The notes beneath the pieces are model-generated. The model was not told the DNA's origin, did no database searches, and saw only the letters and a program-made list of their open reading frames with translations. This document shows, one piece after another, positions 27,871-36,970 of a stretch of DNA of 64,000 bases. The stretch is taken from the NCBI RefSeq assembly GCF_034931045.1, contig NZ_JAYGHH010000010.1, positions 1 through 64,000 on the forward strand. Direction: 5' to 3'. The position numbers and the translations under genes were made by a program. Source of the DNA: Nodularia sp034931045. GTDB lineage: Bacteria > Cyanobacteriota > Cyanobacteriia > Cyanobacteriales > Nostocaceae. Position 1 is the stretch's first letter. Every line of letters starts with the position of its first letter.

Positions 27871-28209
27871 TTTAGTTCGTCCTCCTGAACATTTTTAATT
27901 TCTGCTAACCTTTGAAGTGCATTATTAACGTCTTTTTCCTGGTAAGCCTTAGCATCCAGCAATTCTCATTTTAAGGTTTCATGACATTNNNNNNNNNNNN
28001 NNNNNNNNNNNNNNNNNNNNNNNNNNNNNNNNNNNNNNNNNNNNNNNNNNNNNNNNNNNNNNCTTAGCATCACTTCCATCCTTACCTGATATAGTAACTC
28101 TTCCAGGCAGTAGGGGATGATACCAATTAGTGTGGCTACCTTTTCCAGTTCGGTAATTAAACCCCGCTTGTAGCAACAAGCTTTTCAATTCTCTAACTTT
28201 CTTGGGCAT
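27867..28209 (-). pseudogene. hicA: HicA-family toxin gene split by an insertion
   Basis: Codons 1-49 (MPKKVRELKSLLLQAGF...GSHTNWYHP...ISGKDGSDAK) lie at 28209-28063. The remaining 26 codons (AYQEKDVNNALQRLAEIKN...) lie at 27947-27870, followed by TGA at 27869-27867. The two parts join in frame to a normal 75-residue HicA (dsRBD-like mRNA interferase). Between them are 32 bases of foreign sequence and a run of 74 N. GATGCTAAG is present on both sides, as expected of a 9-bp target-site duplication. As assembled the toxin cannot be made. Confidence 0.8.
27957..28062. mobile_element. Insertion in hicA, mostly hidden in an assembly gap
   Basis: The visible part is 27957-27988 (starting CAGCAATTCTCATTTTAAGG); the rest is 74 N at 27989-28062. 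CTTAGCATC occurs at 27948-27956 and again at 28063-28071, a 9-bp direct repeat as left by many transposases. A gap at this point fits an insertion sequence present in several copies that the assembler could not cross. True length and family are unknown. Confidence 0.65.
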
Positions 28210-28580
28210 AGCTTCAGTGGAAATCTTTTATTGTTTTCATATTGCTTTTTTAGAGTTTTGGGTTCACTATCGTTCAGCGTTAGTCATTTCAAGCTAAATC
28301 TATAGTATGCGATCGCATCTACAAACATATCTAAATTTTGTCCATACTCAAGTATTTTTACTGAAAAATTTAATATCACAAAGTAATTATTTTTGCAATT
28401 TATTTCAAATACCACAATTTTAAATATCCAATGTTAAAATCAGGAATACATTTATTGCAAAACCTCAACCGAATCTGTACCCATACGCTAAAAATAATTT
28501 TTATTTATAAATTGGCTTATTCATCATAAATAAAAGTATTTAGCGCAGTCATAGCCTTAAATAAAAATAGGAGTGATATT
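28210..28580. other. Spacer between hicA and the kinase gene
   Basis: 371 bp, A+T rich, with one HIP1 site and no gene. It holds the promoters of the two divergent genes; no specific element was recognised. Confidence 0.4.
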
Positions 28581-29990
28581 GTGTTTAACTCAGGACAAAT
28601 ATTGCAAGAAAGATATGAACTTCAACAACAGTTGGGTCATACTATGGCTGGTCGTCAAACCTGGCTATCAAAAGATTTAAATAATGCCAATCATGAATTA
28701 GTTATTCTCAAACTTCTGGTTTTTAGTAATGATTTTCATTGGGATGATTTGAAATTATTTGAGCGAGAAGCCCAAGTATTGCAAAATCTCAATCACCAGA
28801 GAATACCCCGCTATCGAGACTACTTTTTAGTTGACCAACAGCCAGTCTCCGGTCTGAGTTGGTGGTGTTTGGTACAAGATTATATTCCTGGTTCCACCTT
28901 ACAAGATTTGTTAGCAAAAGGCACAAAATTTAGTGAGGCAGAACTTAAACAAATTGCCAAAGAAATTTTGGAAATTTTGATTTATCTCCATCAATTAAAT
29001 CCAGCCGTTCTCCATCGAGATATTAAACCCAGTAACTTAATTCAGAGTGAAGATAAACAGATATATCTGGTGGATTTCGGTGCGGTACAAGACCGAATGG
29101 CTGTCACCAGATTAACCTTTACTGTAGTGGGTACTGTCGGCTATACTCCAATGGAGCAGTTTTGGGGACGAGCTGTACCAGCTTCTGATTTATATGGTTT
29201 AGGAGCTACTTTAATTCATTTACTTACAGGTGTAGCTCCTGCTGATTTACCTCAGAATAATTTGCGAATTCAATTTGCAGGTTATACCAATGTAAGTGCC
29301 AATTTTATTAGTTGGATTGAAAAATTAACTGACCCAGCTTTAGAACAAAGATTCGCCACTGCGAATGAAGCTCTTGAGTTACTTTTTCAGCAAGTCGAAT
29401 CTAATTCTGTTCAGACATTTTCCGCCCAAAAAAAGCCAGGCATACACCTTATTAGACCTTTTCTTGTAGTAACTAAAAATTCTCCAGATGAATTAGAAAT
29501 TTATCGATATAAAGAACCAGTAAACTATAAACAATTGTTAATCTTAATCCCATTATTTTTATTTTTAATTGGGGGAGTTCAATTTTTGGGAATTACTGGA
29601 TTTATTTTCTTAGTATGGATATTACTTAGATGGAAAATACTAGACGATTCCACCAACAAAGAAATTGATGTATTAATTAAAAAAATTGTAAATAGAGATG
29701 TTGATTTGATTAACAAAAATCACTATGGTGGTTATATTCGTTTTGATGCCAAAGATAAATATTTTGTATTTAAGAACTGCTGGTTTGGGAAATTTGAGTC
29801 AAGCTCTGATTTCATTACAAATATTCGCTCTATTTATGTATGTCAACAAAGTGAAAATTCCTCAGACCAACACAGCTGGCAAGTAGTTATCCGTACATAT
29901 CGTCATCGTATGCGCTTAAATTGGCGCTTAAATGAGGAAGAATGTGGTTGGTTAGTTAATGAAATTCAGACTTGGCTCAATCAATCTTGA
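28581..29990 (+). CDS. Ser/Thr protein kinase with C-terminal membrane segments
   Basis: A 469-residue kinase with GTG start and AGGAG ten bases upstream. The kinase domain spans about 10-275, with the conserved lysine in VILKLL, HRDIKPSN (145-152), DFGAVQDR (165-172) and a GTVGYTPMEQ activation segment. A short linker leads to one or two membrane helices (about 315-347), then a soluble beta-rich domain of about 120 residues that I do not recognise. It overlaps the convergent oxidoreductase gene by ten bases. This layout is common among Nostoc kinases. Confidence 0.87.
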   Translation: MFNSGQILQERYELQQQLGHTMAGRQTWLSKDLNNANHELVILKLLVFSNDFHWDDLKLFEREAQVLQNLNHQRIPRYRDYFLVDQQPVSGLSWWCLVQDYIPGSTLQDLLAKGTKFSEAELKQIAKEILEILIYLHQLNPAVLHRDIKPSNLIQSEDKQIYLVDFGAVQDRMAVTRLTFTVVGTVGYTPMEQFWGRAVPASDLYGLGATLIHLLTGVAPADLPQNNLRIQFAGYTNVSANFISWIEKLTDPALEQRFATANEALELLFQQVESNSVQTFSAQKKPGIHLIRPFLVVTKNSPDELEIYRYKEPVNYKQLLILIPLFLFLIGGVQFLGITGFIFLVWILLRWKILDDSTNKEIDVLIKKIVNRDVDLINKNHYGGYIRFDAKDKYFVFKNCWFGKFESSSDFITNIRSIYVCQQSENSSDQHSWQVVIRTYRHRMRLNWRLNEEECGWLVNEIQTWLNQS

Positions 29991-30928
29991 AGCACGACTA
30001 TGGCAATTTTCCCCACAGTCCTTTCACTCTCACTATAACTATGAGCCAGCCCTATTTCAGCTAACGGAAAACTCCGGTCAATCACGGTTCGCAGTTTACC
30101 CGCTTCAATTAATTCTTTGAGATAAACTAAGTCTTCAGTGTTAGGCCTTTCAATTACAAACTTAGCCTTTTGTCCGGGAAGGAAAGCTGTTAACACACTC
30201 TGGATTAAAACTTCCGGTGTGGGTAGAGTGGAAATATAAATACCGTTTGGTGTAAGGACTCGTTTGCAATTAGAGAGCGATCGCTTGCCCACTGCATCAA
30301 ATATAATATCGTACTGTCTACCTTCTTCTGTAAAATCTTTTTGAGTATAATCAATTACTCTATCTGCCCCTAGAGATTTCACAAACTCCAAATTTCTAGT
30401 ACTACAAACACCAGTTACTTCAGTCCCTAAAGTTTTAGCAATTTGAACTGCAAACATACCTACTCCACCCGAAGCGCCATTAATTAGCACAGATTGACCT
30501 GATTTAATATTACCTTGGTCGCGCAGTGCTTGGAGAGCCGTCAGTGCCGCTAAAGGCAAAGTAGCCGCTTCCTCATAAGTCAAGTTCGTTGGCTTGGGAG
30601 CAATTAAATTTTCTGGTACAGCTGCAAATTCCCCATAAGCACCTCCAGGGAAGCTAGTACCACCATAAACAGCATCTCCCATCTGAAAACGTGTCACCTG
30701 TGAGCCAACAGCGACCACTTCCCCAGCCACATCAAACCCCAAAATCAGGGGAAAATTATTGCCTGTGAGCAAACTTAGCATACCCTGGCGAGTTTTCCAG
30801 TCAATAGGATTAACACTACTTGCATGAACCCTCACGAGCAATTGATTCGGCTTGATTTGCGGTTGCGCCACCTCTTCGTACTGCAATACCTCAGCAGACC
30901 CATACCGCCAGATAACTACCGCTTTCAT
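29981..30928 (-). CDS. NADP-dependent zinc-type/quinone oxidoreductase family protein
   Basis: A 315-residue medium-chain dehydrogenase/reductase. It has a GroES-like N-terminal domain (LLVRVHASSVNPIDWKTRQG), the Rossmann motif NGASGGVGMFAVQIAK and LGADRVIDY. The zinc-ligand cysteines are missing, as in the quinone oxidoreductase (QOR) branch, so it is likely zinc-free and NADPH-using. Single gene. Confidence 0.85.
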   Translation of the reverse strand: MKAVVIWRYGSAEVLQYEEVAQPQIKPNQLLVRVHASSVNPIDWKTRQGMLSLLTGNNFPLILGFDVAGEVVAVGSQVTRFQMGDAVYGGTSFPGGAYGEFAAVPENLIAPKPTNLTYEEAATLPLAALTALQALRDQGNIKSGQSVLINGASGGVGMFAVQIAKTLGTEVTGVCSTRNLEFVKSLGADRVIDYTQKDFTEEGRQYDIIFDAVGKRSLSNCKRVLTPNGIYISTLPTPEVLIQSVLTAFLPGQKAKFVIERPNTEDLVYLKELIEAGKLRTVIDRSFPLAEIGLAHSYSESERTVGKIAIVVLQD

Positions 30929-32217
30929 GCTTTTCTCCTGCTACCCTGTTGAACTAAGAAACCTCTTGTCAACCATTAACCCAGTTTACAAGACACAGTG
31001 AAAGTATCTTTGGGCAGAATTATTCAGATATTCAGCAAATTTAAGCTTTTCCTCAAAAGCTGTGTAGGAATGTTCCATTCTGATTTATTCAACCCCAAAT
31101 TCACACTTTTGATGATACACCCTTCAAAAACCTTGCACCTACTTTCGGGTTTATCAGCCTCAAACCTTTAATTTATTTGGGTTTTACATTTATTCAGCCA
31201 GCCCTAATTAATAGGTAATTTTATCCCCAGATCATAAAATAAATATAAAACGCATTTTCTTTTTTAAAAAAATGCTAGGTTAGATACATAATCAGATATC
31301 CTCGACATCTCAATTTTAACTTTGCGAAATCCTCAATCCATTCGCCGTTAACAAGCAAATCCAGTAAGTAATTATTCACATTATGACGTTGTAGACATAA
31401 ATTATCAATAAGTGTATGATCGATATGAAGAGAAATCCTTGTTTAACGGCGTTTATGTAATTCCTTCTCGTTTGATTCTCTGTAAAAGTTAAAAAAAGAT
31501 GAATTGCATTTTTAGCTCAAAAAAAATGATATGTTAGATACAGAATCGGACATTTCACGACTCTGGAGCAATAGGACATCAATCTGTTCCAGTTTTTCAC
31601 CCCTTAATTCCCTAGTATTTGTCGTTTCAAATGGGATTTCAGGCTGATTTGAGTACAGATTTATGTATCTAAAAACTAAGAGAAAATAGATTAAGACCCT
31701 TTCTACAACTGGGTTACACATGAGTACCAAGAAATCCTGAACCCCTATTCTTAAATACTCGTACCCCAACTGAAAAATACTAGCACCCCTACCCGAAAAA
31801 TAAATATTTAATGTTTGTAAAACCCACACAGATAGGGTTTGAAAATTTGAGTACAAGCGTAATAAATCCAATAAATTCTATACTCCATAAACGCACCGAC
31901 CATTTGAGAGTGGCTGCTATAAATCTTATATCGCCAATCACTCAACGCCTAGCCAACAGCAAAAGCCAAGAGTGAGTGGAGGGATGAGATAGCACCATGC
32001 CTTAAATGAATCGAAGTCGCGGCTGTACCCACAAACAAATACCCCAGATAGACCTCAAACTTGACACACACCAGCCGAACTAGGAACTTAGTCAACAGTC
32101 AACAAATTAATAACTGTTAACTGATTACAAGACGCGACTTCAATTCTTAGGTAAAGACAGTAGCAACGGCATCTCCCACTGTGGCATTTAGCCCACCACT
32201 GACCCTTGCGAAATTCA
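30929..32217. other. Long upstream region of nifB
   Basis: About 1.29 kb without a supported gene. It holds a diverged direct repeat of about 36-45 bp (31266-31300 and 31519-31555, core GTTAGATACA), the three-box module at 31650-31876, and a 5' leader of some 300 bases. The leader contains an imperfect inverted repeat CAGTCAAC/GTTAACTG near 32096-32125. A minus-strand frame at 31512-31871 crosses the regulatory boxes and has no family, so it was not called. Confidence 0.65.
31650..31876 (+). promoter_or_regulatory. nifB upstream module with three TGAGTAC boxes
   Basis: TGAGTAC occurs at 31650-31656, 31721-31727 and 31848-31854 (steps of 71 and 127 bases; 74 and 118 upstream of nifP). CTGAACCC follows the second box, then AAATACTAGCACCCCTACCC at 31775-31794. 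AATCCAATAAAT is at 31865-31876. The same elements in the same order precede nifP. Transcription would start downstream of about 31880, leaving a leader of roughly 300 bases. The likely regulator is CnfR (PatB), by analogy with other cyanobacteria. Confidence 0.7.
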
Positions 32218-33666
32218 ATGATACTACCGTCTACCGGACTCCTCACCTCCTCCCATCAGGAACCAGCATCAACCCAAGCAAAATCAGGTGGTTGCGGATG
32301 CGACAGCAGCACCACCGTCGAAATGGATCAAAAGCTCCAAGAACGCATCGCCCAACATCCCTGTTATAGTGAAGATGCCCATCACCACTACGCCAGGATG
32401 CACGTTGCAGTTGCACCAGCTTGTAATATTCAATGCAACTATTGCAATCGCAAATACGACTGTGCTAACGAAAGTCGTCCTGGAGTAGTGAGCGAATTGC
32501 TAACACCAGAAGAAGCTGCACACAAGGCTTTGGTGATTGCAGGCAAAATTCCCCAAATGACAGTGGTCGGAATTGCGGGGCCTGGTGATCCATTGGCGAA
32601 TCCTGAAAAGACTTTCCGCACCTTTGAATTGATTGCAGACAAAGCACCAGATATTAAGCTTTGCCTTTCAACTAACGGTTTAATGTTACCAGAATACATT
32701 GACCGCATTAAACAATTAAATATCGATCACGTTACTATCACCCTAAATACCATTGACCCAGAAATCGGCGCTCAGATTTATTCTTGGGTTCACTACAAAC
32801 GGAAACGTTATAGAGGTGTTGAAGGGGCTAAGATTCTGCTAGAAAAGCAGATGGAAGGCTTGCAAGCTCTGAGAGAAGCTGATATTCTGTGCAAAGTTAA
32901 CTCTGTGATGATTCCAGGAATTAATGACCAGCACTTGATCGAAGTCAATAAAATGATTCGTGAAAATGGTGCTTTCCTGCACAACATCATGCCTTTGATT
33001 TCTGCACCAGAACACGGCACACATTTCGGCTTAACAGGTCAACGTGGCCCCACACCCAAAGAAGTGAAAGCAGTTCAAGACAATTGCGCTGGCAACATGA
33101 AAATGATGCGCCATTGTCGCCAATGCCGAGCCGATGCGGTAGGATTATTAGGAGAAGACCGCAGTCAGGAATTTACTAAAGATAAATTCTTGGAAATGAC
33201 TCCAGAATATGACTTGGAACAACGCACCCTTGTTCACGAAGGAATTGAGAAGTTTAAGGAAGAACTCAAAATAGCCAAGGATAAGGCGCGTGCGGGCAAG
33301 AAATCTGCCAATAATCCTAAAATTTTAGTTGCAGTTGCTACTAAAGGCGGTGGATTAGTTAACCAACACTTCGGTCATGCGAAGGAATTCCAGATTTACG
33401 AAGTGGATGGTAATCAAGTTACCTTTGTCAGTCATCGCAAGATTGACCAGTATTGTCAAGGTGGATTTAGTGAAGAAGCCACTTTTGAACATATTATGGC
33501 AGCGATCGCAGATTGCAAAGCAGTTTTAGTTTCCAAAATTGGTAACTGTCCTCAAGAGAAATTGCAAGAAGCGGGAATACGGACTGTTGAAGCTTACGAC
33601 GTGATTGAAAAAGTTGCTTTGGAATTTTACGAGCAATATGTCCAGGAGTTAGGAAATAAGGCATAG
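32218..33666 (+). CDS. nifB: FeMo-cofactor biosynthesis radical SAM protein NifB
   Basis: A 482-residue enzyme that builds the carbide-centred NifB-co precursor of FeMo-cofactor. The radical SAM motif CNIQCNYC lies near residue 65, with the further cysteines of the family. A C-terminal NifX-like domain (ILVAVATKGGGLVNQHFGHAKEFQIYEV) binds the cofactor. ATG at 32218 was chosen; an upstream TTG at 32206 would add four residues, and neither has a strong ribosome site. It is the first gene of the main nif cluster. Confidence 0.95.
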   Translation: MILPSTGLLTSSHQEPASTQAKSGGCGCDSSTTVEMDQKLQERIAQHPCYSEDAHHHYARMHVAVAPACNIQCNYCNRKYDCANESRPGVVSELLTPEEAAHKALVIAGKIPQMTVVGIAGPGDPLANPEKTFRTFELIADKAPDIKLCLSTNGLMLPEYIDRIKQLNIDHVTITLNTIDPEIGAQIYSWVHYKRKRYRGVEGAKILLEKQMEGLQALREADILCKVNSVMIPGINDQHLIEVNKMIRENGAFLHNIMPLISAPEHGTHFGLTGQRGPTPKEVKAVQDNCAGNMKMMRHCRQCRADAVGLLGEDRSQEFTKDKFLEMTPEYDLEQRTLVHEGIEKFKEELKIAKDKARAGKKSANNPKILVAVATKGGGLVNQHFGHAKEFQIYEVDGNQVTFVSHRKIDQYCQGGFSEEATFEHIMAAIADCKAVLVSKIGNCPQEKLQEAGIRTVEAYDVIEKVALEFYEQYVQELGNKA

Positions 33667-33891
33667 GAATTAGGGAATGGGGAATTGTAGCAAAAGTCAA
33701 AATTGAAATACTTGTTGTGGCTTGGGTTTAGACTTTTTCCATGTCCTCACCACTTTGGTGGTTGCTATACAACACTCCCCTAAACCATTTCTCATGGGCG
33801 GGTTTATGAAGAATTTCGACGGAATACAGACATACTGTTTCAACCCCGCCCCTACCCATTTTCCACTCTTGTATTAAAAAGGAGAATAATT

Positions 33892-34245
33892 ATGGCTTAC
33901 CAAATCACTAGCCAATGTATTTCCTGTGATCTTTGTCTGTCTGTATGTCCCACTAATGCAGTGAAGGTAATTGACGGTAATCGTTGGATTGACCCCGAAC
34001 TCTGCACAAACTGTTTTGGTAGTGTTTATTCTGTTCCTCAGTGTAAAGCTGGTTGTCCCACCTGTACCGGTTGTGTGAAACAACCCAACGATTATTGGGA
34101 AGGCTGGTTTGCTAATTACAATCGCTCTTTAGCAAAATTAACTAAGAAACAAGATTACTGGGAACGTTGGTTTAACTATTATTCCACAAAATTCTCTGAA
34201 CAATTATCTCGCCATCAAAGCGAAGTCATAGGTGTATCAGGATGA
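33892..34245 (+). CDS. fdxN: nif-specific 2[4Fe-4S] ferredoxin FdxN
   Basis: A 117-residue bacterial-type ferredoxin. The first cluster motif is CISCDLCLSVCP (residues 10-21); the second cysteine group is CTNCFGSVYSVPQCKAGCPTC, the longer spacing typical of nif ferredoxins. AAGGAG lies 8 bases before the ATG. Unlike Anabaena PCC 7120, the gene is continuous and not split by an fdxN element. It overlaps nifS by four bases (ATGA). Confidence 0.95.
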   Translation: MAYQITSQCISCDLCLSVCPTNAVKVIDGNRWIDPELCTNCFGSVYSVPQCKAGCPTCTGCVKQPNDYWEGWFANYNRSLAKLTKKQDYWERWFNYYSTKFSEQLSRHQSEVIGVSG

Positions 34246-35438
34246 GCATCATTTATTTAGACAATAATGCCACGACGAAGGTAGATCCAGAAGTTTTAGA
34301 GGTGATGTTGCCTTATCTGCGGGACTACTACGGTAATCCTTCTAGTATGCACACCTTTGGTGGACAACTTGGTAAAGCTGTAAAAATAGCCCGCCAACAA
34401 TTAGCCGCCCTTATTGGTGCTGAGGAATCAGAAATTGTTTACACCAGTTGCGGTACAGAAGGCGATAACGCGGCTATTCGCGCCGCACTGTTGGCACAAC
34501 CAGAAAAGCGACATATCATTACTACACAGGTTGAACACCCAGCCGTTTTGAATGTCTGCAAACAACTGGAAACCCAAGGTTACACTGTTACCTATCTTTC
34601 GGTAAATCGTCAGGGACAGCTAGATTTAAATGAATTAGAAGCTTCTCTGACTGGGAACACCGCCTTGGTAACAATTATGTATGCCAACAATGAAACCGGT
34701 ACGGTTTTCCCCATTGAGCAAATTGGGTTAAGAGTTAAAGAATACGGCGCAATCTTTCATGTCGATGCAGTGCAAGCAGTGGGGAAAATTCCCCTAAACA
34801 TGAAGACTAGCACCATAGATATGTTAACTCTGTCCGGTCACAAAATCCATGCTCCCAAAGGCATTGGTGCTTTGTATGTCCGGCGCGGTGTGCGCTTCCG
34901 TCCTTTGCTCATTGGCGGACACCAAGAACGAGGTCGTCGGGCGGGAACAGAAAATGTTCCAGGGATTATTGCTTTAGGTAAAGCCGCAGAGTTGGAACTC
35001 TGGCATTTAGAAGAGGCTACCACAAGAGAAAGAAAATTGCGCGATCGCCTGGAACAAACTTTACTCGCCAAAATTCCCGACTGTGAAGTGAATGGCGACC
35101 CAACGCAGAGATTGCCGAACACGACAAATATCGGTTTCAAATACATCGAAGGTGAAGCAATTCTACTTTCCTTAAATAAATACGGCATCTGTGCCTCATC
35201 TGGTTCTGCTTGTACTTCCGGTTCCTTAGAACCTTCCCACGTTCTGCGGGCTATGGGTTTACCCTACACCACCTTACACGGTTCCATTCGTTTCAGCCTG
35301 TGTCGCTACACCACAGAAGCCGAAATCGATCAAGTTATCGAAGTTATGCCCAGTATTATCGAACGTTTACGCGCCATGTCCCCCTTTAAAAATGATGATG
35401 CGGGTTGGCTGCAAGAACAAGCATTAATTCATAGATAG
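34242..35438 (+). CDS. nifS: Cysteine desulfurase NifS
   Basis: A 398-residue PLP enzyme that supplies sulfur for nitrogenase clusters. The start MSIIYLDNNATTKVDPEV, the PLP-lysine motif TLSGHKIHAPKG and the persulfide-forming cysteine in SSGSACTSGSLEPSHVL are all present. It is translationally coupled to fdxN by a 4-bp overlap and followed by nifU. Confidence 0.96.
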   Translation: MSIIYLDNNATTKVDPEVLEVMLPYLRDYYGNPSSMHTFGGQLGKAVKIARQQLAALIGAEESEIVYTSCGTEGDNAAIRAALLAQPEKRHIITTQVEHPAVLNVCKQLETQGYTVTYLSVNRQGQLDLNELEASLTGNTALVTIMYANNETGTVFPIEQIGLRVKEYGAIFHVDAVQAVGKIPLNMKTSTIDMLTLSGHKIHAPKGIGALYVRRGVRFRPLLIGGHQERGRRAGTENVPGIIALGKAAELELWHLEEATTRERKLRDRLEQTLLAKIPDCEVNGDPTQRLPNTTNIGFKYIEGEAILLSLNKYGICASSGSACTSGSLEPSHVLRAMGLPYTTLHGSIRFSLCRYTTEAEIDQVIEVMPSIIERLRAMSPFKNDDAGWLQEQALIHR

Positions 35439-35475
35439 GGAATAGGGAATGGGGAATAGAAAATTTACCACTCCC

Positions 35476-35518
35476 CTACTCCCCCACTCAGCACTCACTA
35501 CTCAGCACTCAGCACTCA
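35476..35518. repeat. Degenerate CACTCAGCA-type repeat between nifS and nifU
   Basis: Related 7-9 bp units (ACTCAGC, ACTCACT) fill the gap just before the nifU start codon. They are like the short tandem repeats elsewhere in the window, so this type of repeat is also tolerated inside the nif operon. Confidence 0.6.
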
Positions 35519-35520
35519 AT

Positions 35521-36423
35521 ATGTGGGACTACACAGATAAAGTATTAGACTTGTTTTACAATCCCAAGAATCAGGGAGCTATTGAAGAAACTGGCGAACC
35601 TGGTGTAAAACTGGCAATGGGAGAAATTGGTAGTATTGCCTGTGGTGATGCCCTCAGATTACACTTGAAAGTTGAAGTAGCATCTGATAAAATATTAGAT
35701 GCACGCTTTCAAACCTTTGGTTGCACTAGTGCGATCGCCTCTTCCAGTGCTTTAACCGAAATGGTCAAAGGTTTAACTCTCGATGAAGCTTTGAAAGTTT
35801 CTAATAAAGAGATTGCAGATTACTTGGGCGGATTGCCAGAAGCCAAAATGCACTGCTCTGTCATGGGGCAAGAAGCGCTAGAAGCCGCTATTTATAACTA
35901 TCGTGGCATCCCCCTTGCTACCCATGACGACGATGATGAAGGCGCATTAATTTGTAGCTGCTTTGGTATCAGCGAAGCCAAAATCCGCCGTGTGATTCTA
36001 GAAAATCATCTCACTGATGCGGAACAGGTAACAAATTATGTAAAAGCTGGTGGCGGATGCGGTTCCTGTTTAGCCAATATTGATGATATTATAAGAGATG
36101 TAAAGGAGAAAGCCGCCGTACCTGCTCTCAACAACCACAGCGTCGGAATTGCTCAATCTGATCAGCAATCACCAAAACCTCTAACTAATGTGCAGAGAAT
36201 TGCACTCATCCAAAAAGTTCTCGATGAAGAAGTCAGACCCGTACTAATTGCAGACGGGGGAGATGTGGAACTTTATGATGTAGAAGGCGATAAAGTCAAA
36301 GTCGTACTTCAAGGGGCTTGTGGTTCTTGTTCTAGCAGTACAGCCACCTTAAAGATTGCTATCGAAGCCAGGTTACAAGATCGTGTCAGCAAAAACCTGA
36401 TAGTCGAAGCAGTCGCACCATAG
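35521..36423 (+). CDS. nifU: Fe-S cluster scaffold NifU
   Basis: A 300-residue three-domain scaffold. The N-terminal IscU-like domain begins MWDYTDKVLDLFYNPKNQGAIEE. The central ferredoxin-like domain has CSCFGISEAKIRRVI and GGGCGSC. The C-terminal Nfu domain has the GACGSCSSS cluster site. The start is at 35521; the frame is open upstream to 35449 but only through a short CACTCAGCA repeat. Confidence 0.96.
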   Translation: MWDYTDKVLDLFYNPKNQGAIEETGEPGVKLAMGEIGSIACGDALRLHLKVEVASDKILDARFQTFGCTSAIASSSALTEMVKGLTLDEALKVSNKEIADYLGGLPEAKMHCSVMGQEALEAAIYNYRGIPLATHDDDDEGALICSCFGISEAKIRRVILENHLTDAEQVTNYVKAGGGCGSCLANIDDIIRDVKEKAAVPALNNHSVGIAQSDQQSPKPLTNVQRIALIQKVLDEEVRPVLIADGGDVELYDVEGDKVKVVLQGACGSCSSSTATLKIAIEARLQDRVSKNLIVEAVAP

Positions 36424-36616
36424 TTTAAGATTTACACACCGCACAAATAGAGCCTGTTATTCATTAAGCAGGAACAGTAAGTAGGATTTGAAAGATAATT
36501 TTCGCCCCATCAATGCTTCATTCCTACTGAAAACACACAGCAATAGTACATAGGTGAAAGTATTCAACACCTAATTGCCAATTGCATTATCCAACTCGCT
36601 TCCAAGGAATCAGGTT

Positions 36617-36970
36617 ATGAGTTTGTACGAAAACATTGGTGGACAACCGACTATTGAGAAAGTAGTTGATGCCTTTCATAAGAGCGTTATGGCAGACGGT
36701 AGCCTCAAAGGTTATTTTGCTAAAACCGATATGGCCAAACAACGCGCTCATCAAATTGCTTTCTTTTCTCAGATATTTGATGGACCAAAGCAATATTCTG
36801 GTCGTCCAATGGATAAAACCCACACAGGTATGAAGTTAAACGACCAACACTTTGATGCTGTTGCCAAGCATCTAGGTGCAGCCATGACCTCAGCCGGAGT
36901 ATCAGCAGACAATGCCAGCGCTGCAATGGCTAAAGTCTCAGGCTTAAAGGCTTCTATTTTGAACAAGTAG
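36617..36970 (+). CDS. glbN: Cyanoglobin (truncated haemoglobin GlbN)
   Basis: A 117-residue 2-on-2 globin starting MSLYENIGGQPTIEKVVDAFHKSV, the group I truncated haemoglobin pattern. HQIAFFSQIFDGPKQY and the proximal-histidine segment KLNDQHFDAVAKHL are present. In Nostoc commune glbN also lies between nifU and nifH and the protein is made under nitrogen starvation and low oxygen. AAGGA lies upstream of this start; an in-frame ATG at 36575 would add 14 residues. Confidence 0.92.
   Translation: MSLYENIGGQPTIEKVVDAFHKSVMADGSLKGYFAKTDMAKQRAHQIAFFSQIFDGPKQYSGRPMDKTHTGMKLNDQHFDAVAKHLGAAMTSAGVSADNASAAMAKVSGLKASILNK

Noticed and set aside
31512..31871. Minus-strand 119-codon frame upstream of nifB
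   Set aside because: It overlaps the three-box module and shows no protein-like features.
32228..32260. Yfr1-like small RNA motif (ACTCCTCAC) near the nifB start
   Set aside because: Only part of the motif is present, inside coding sequence, without flanking hairpins.
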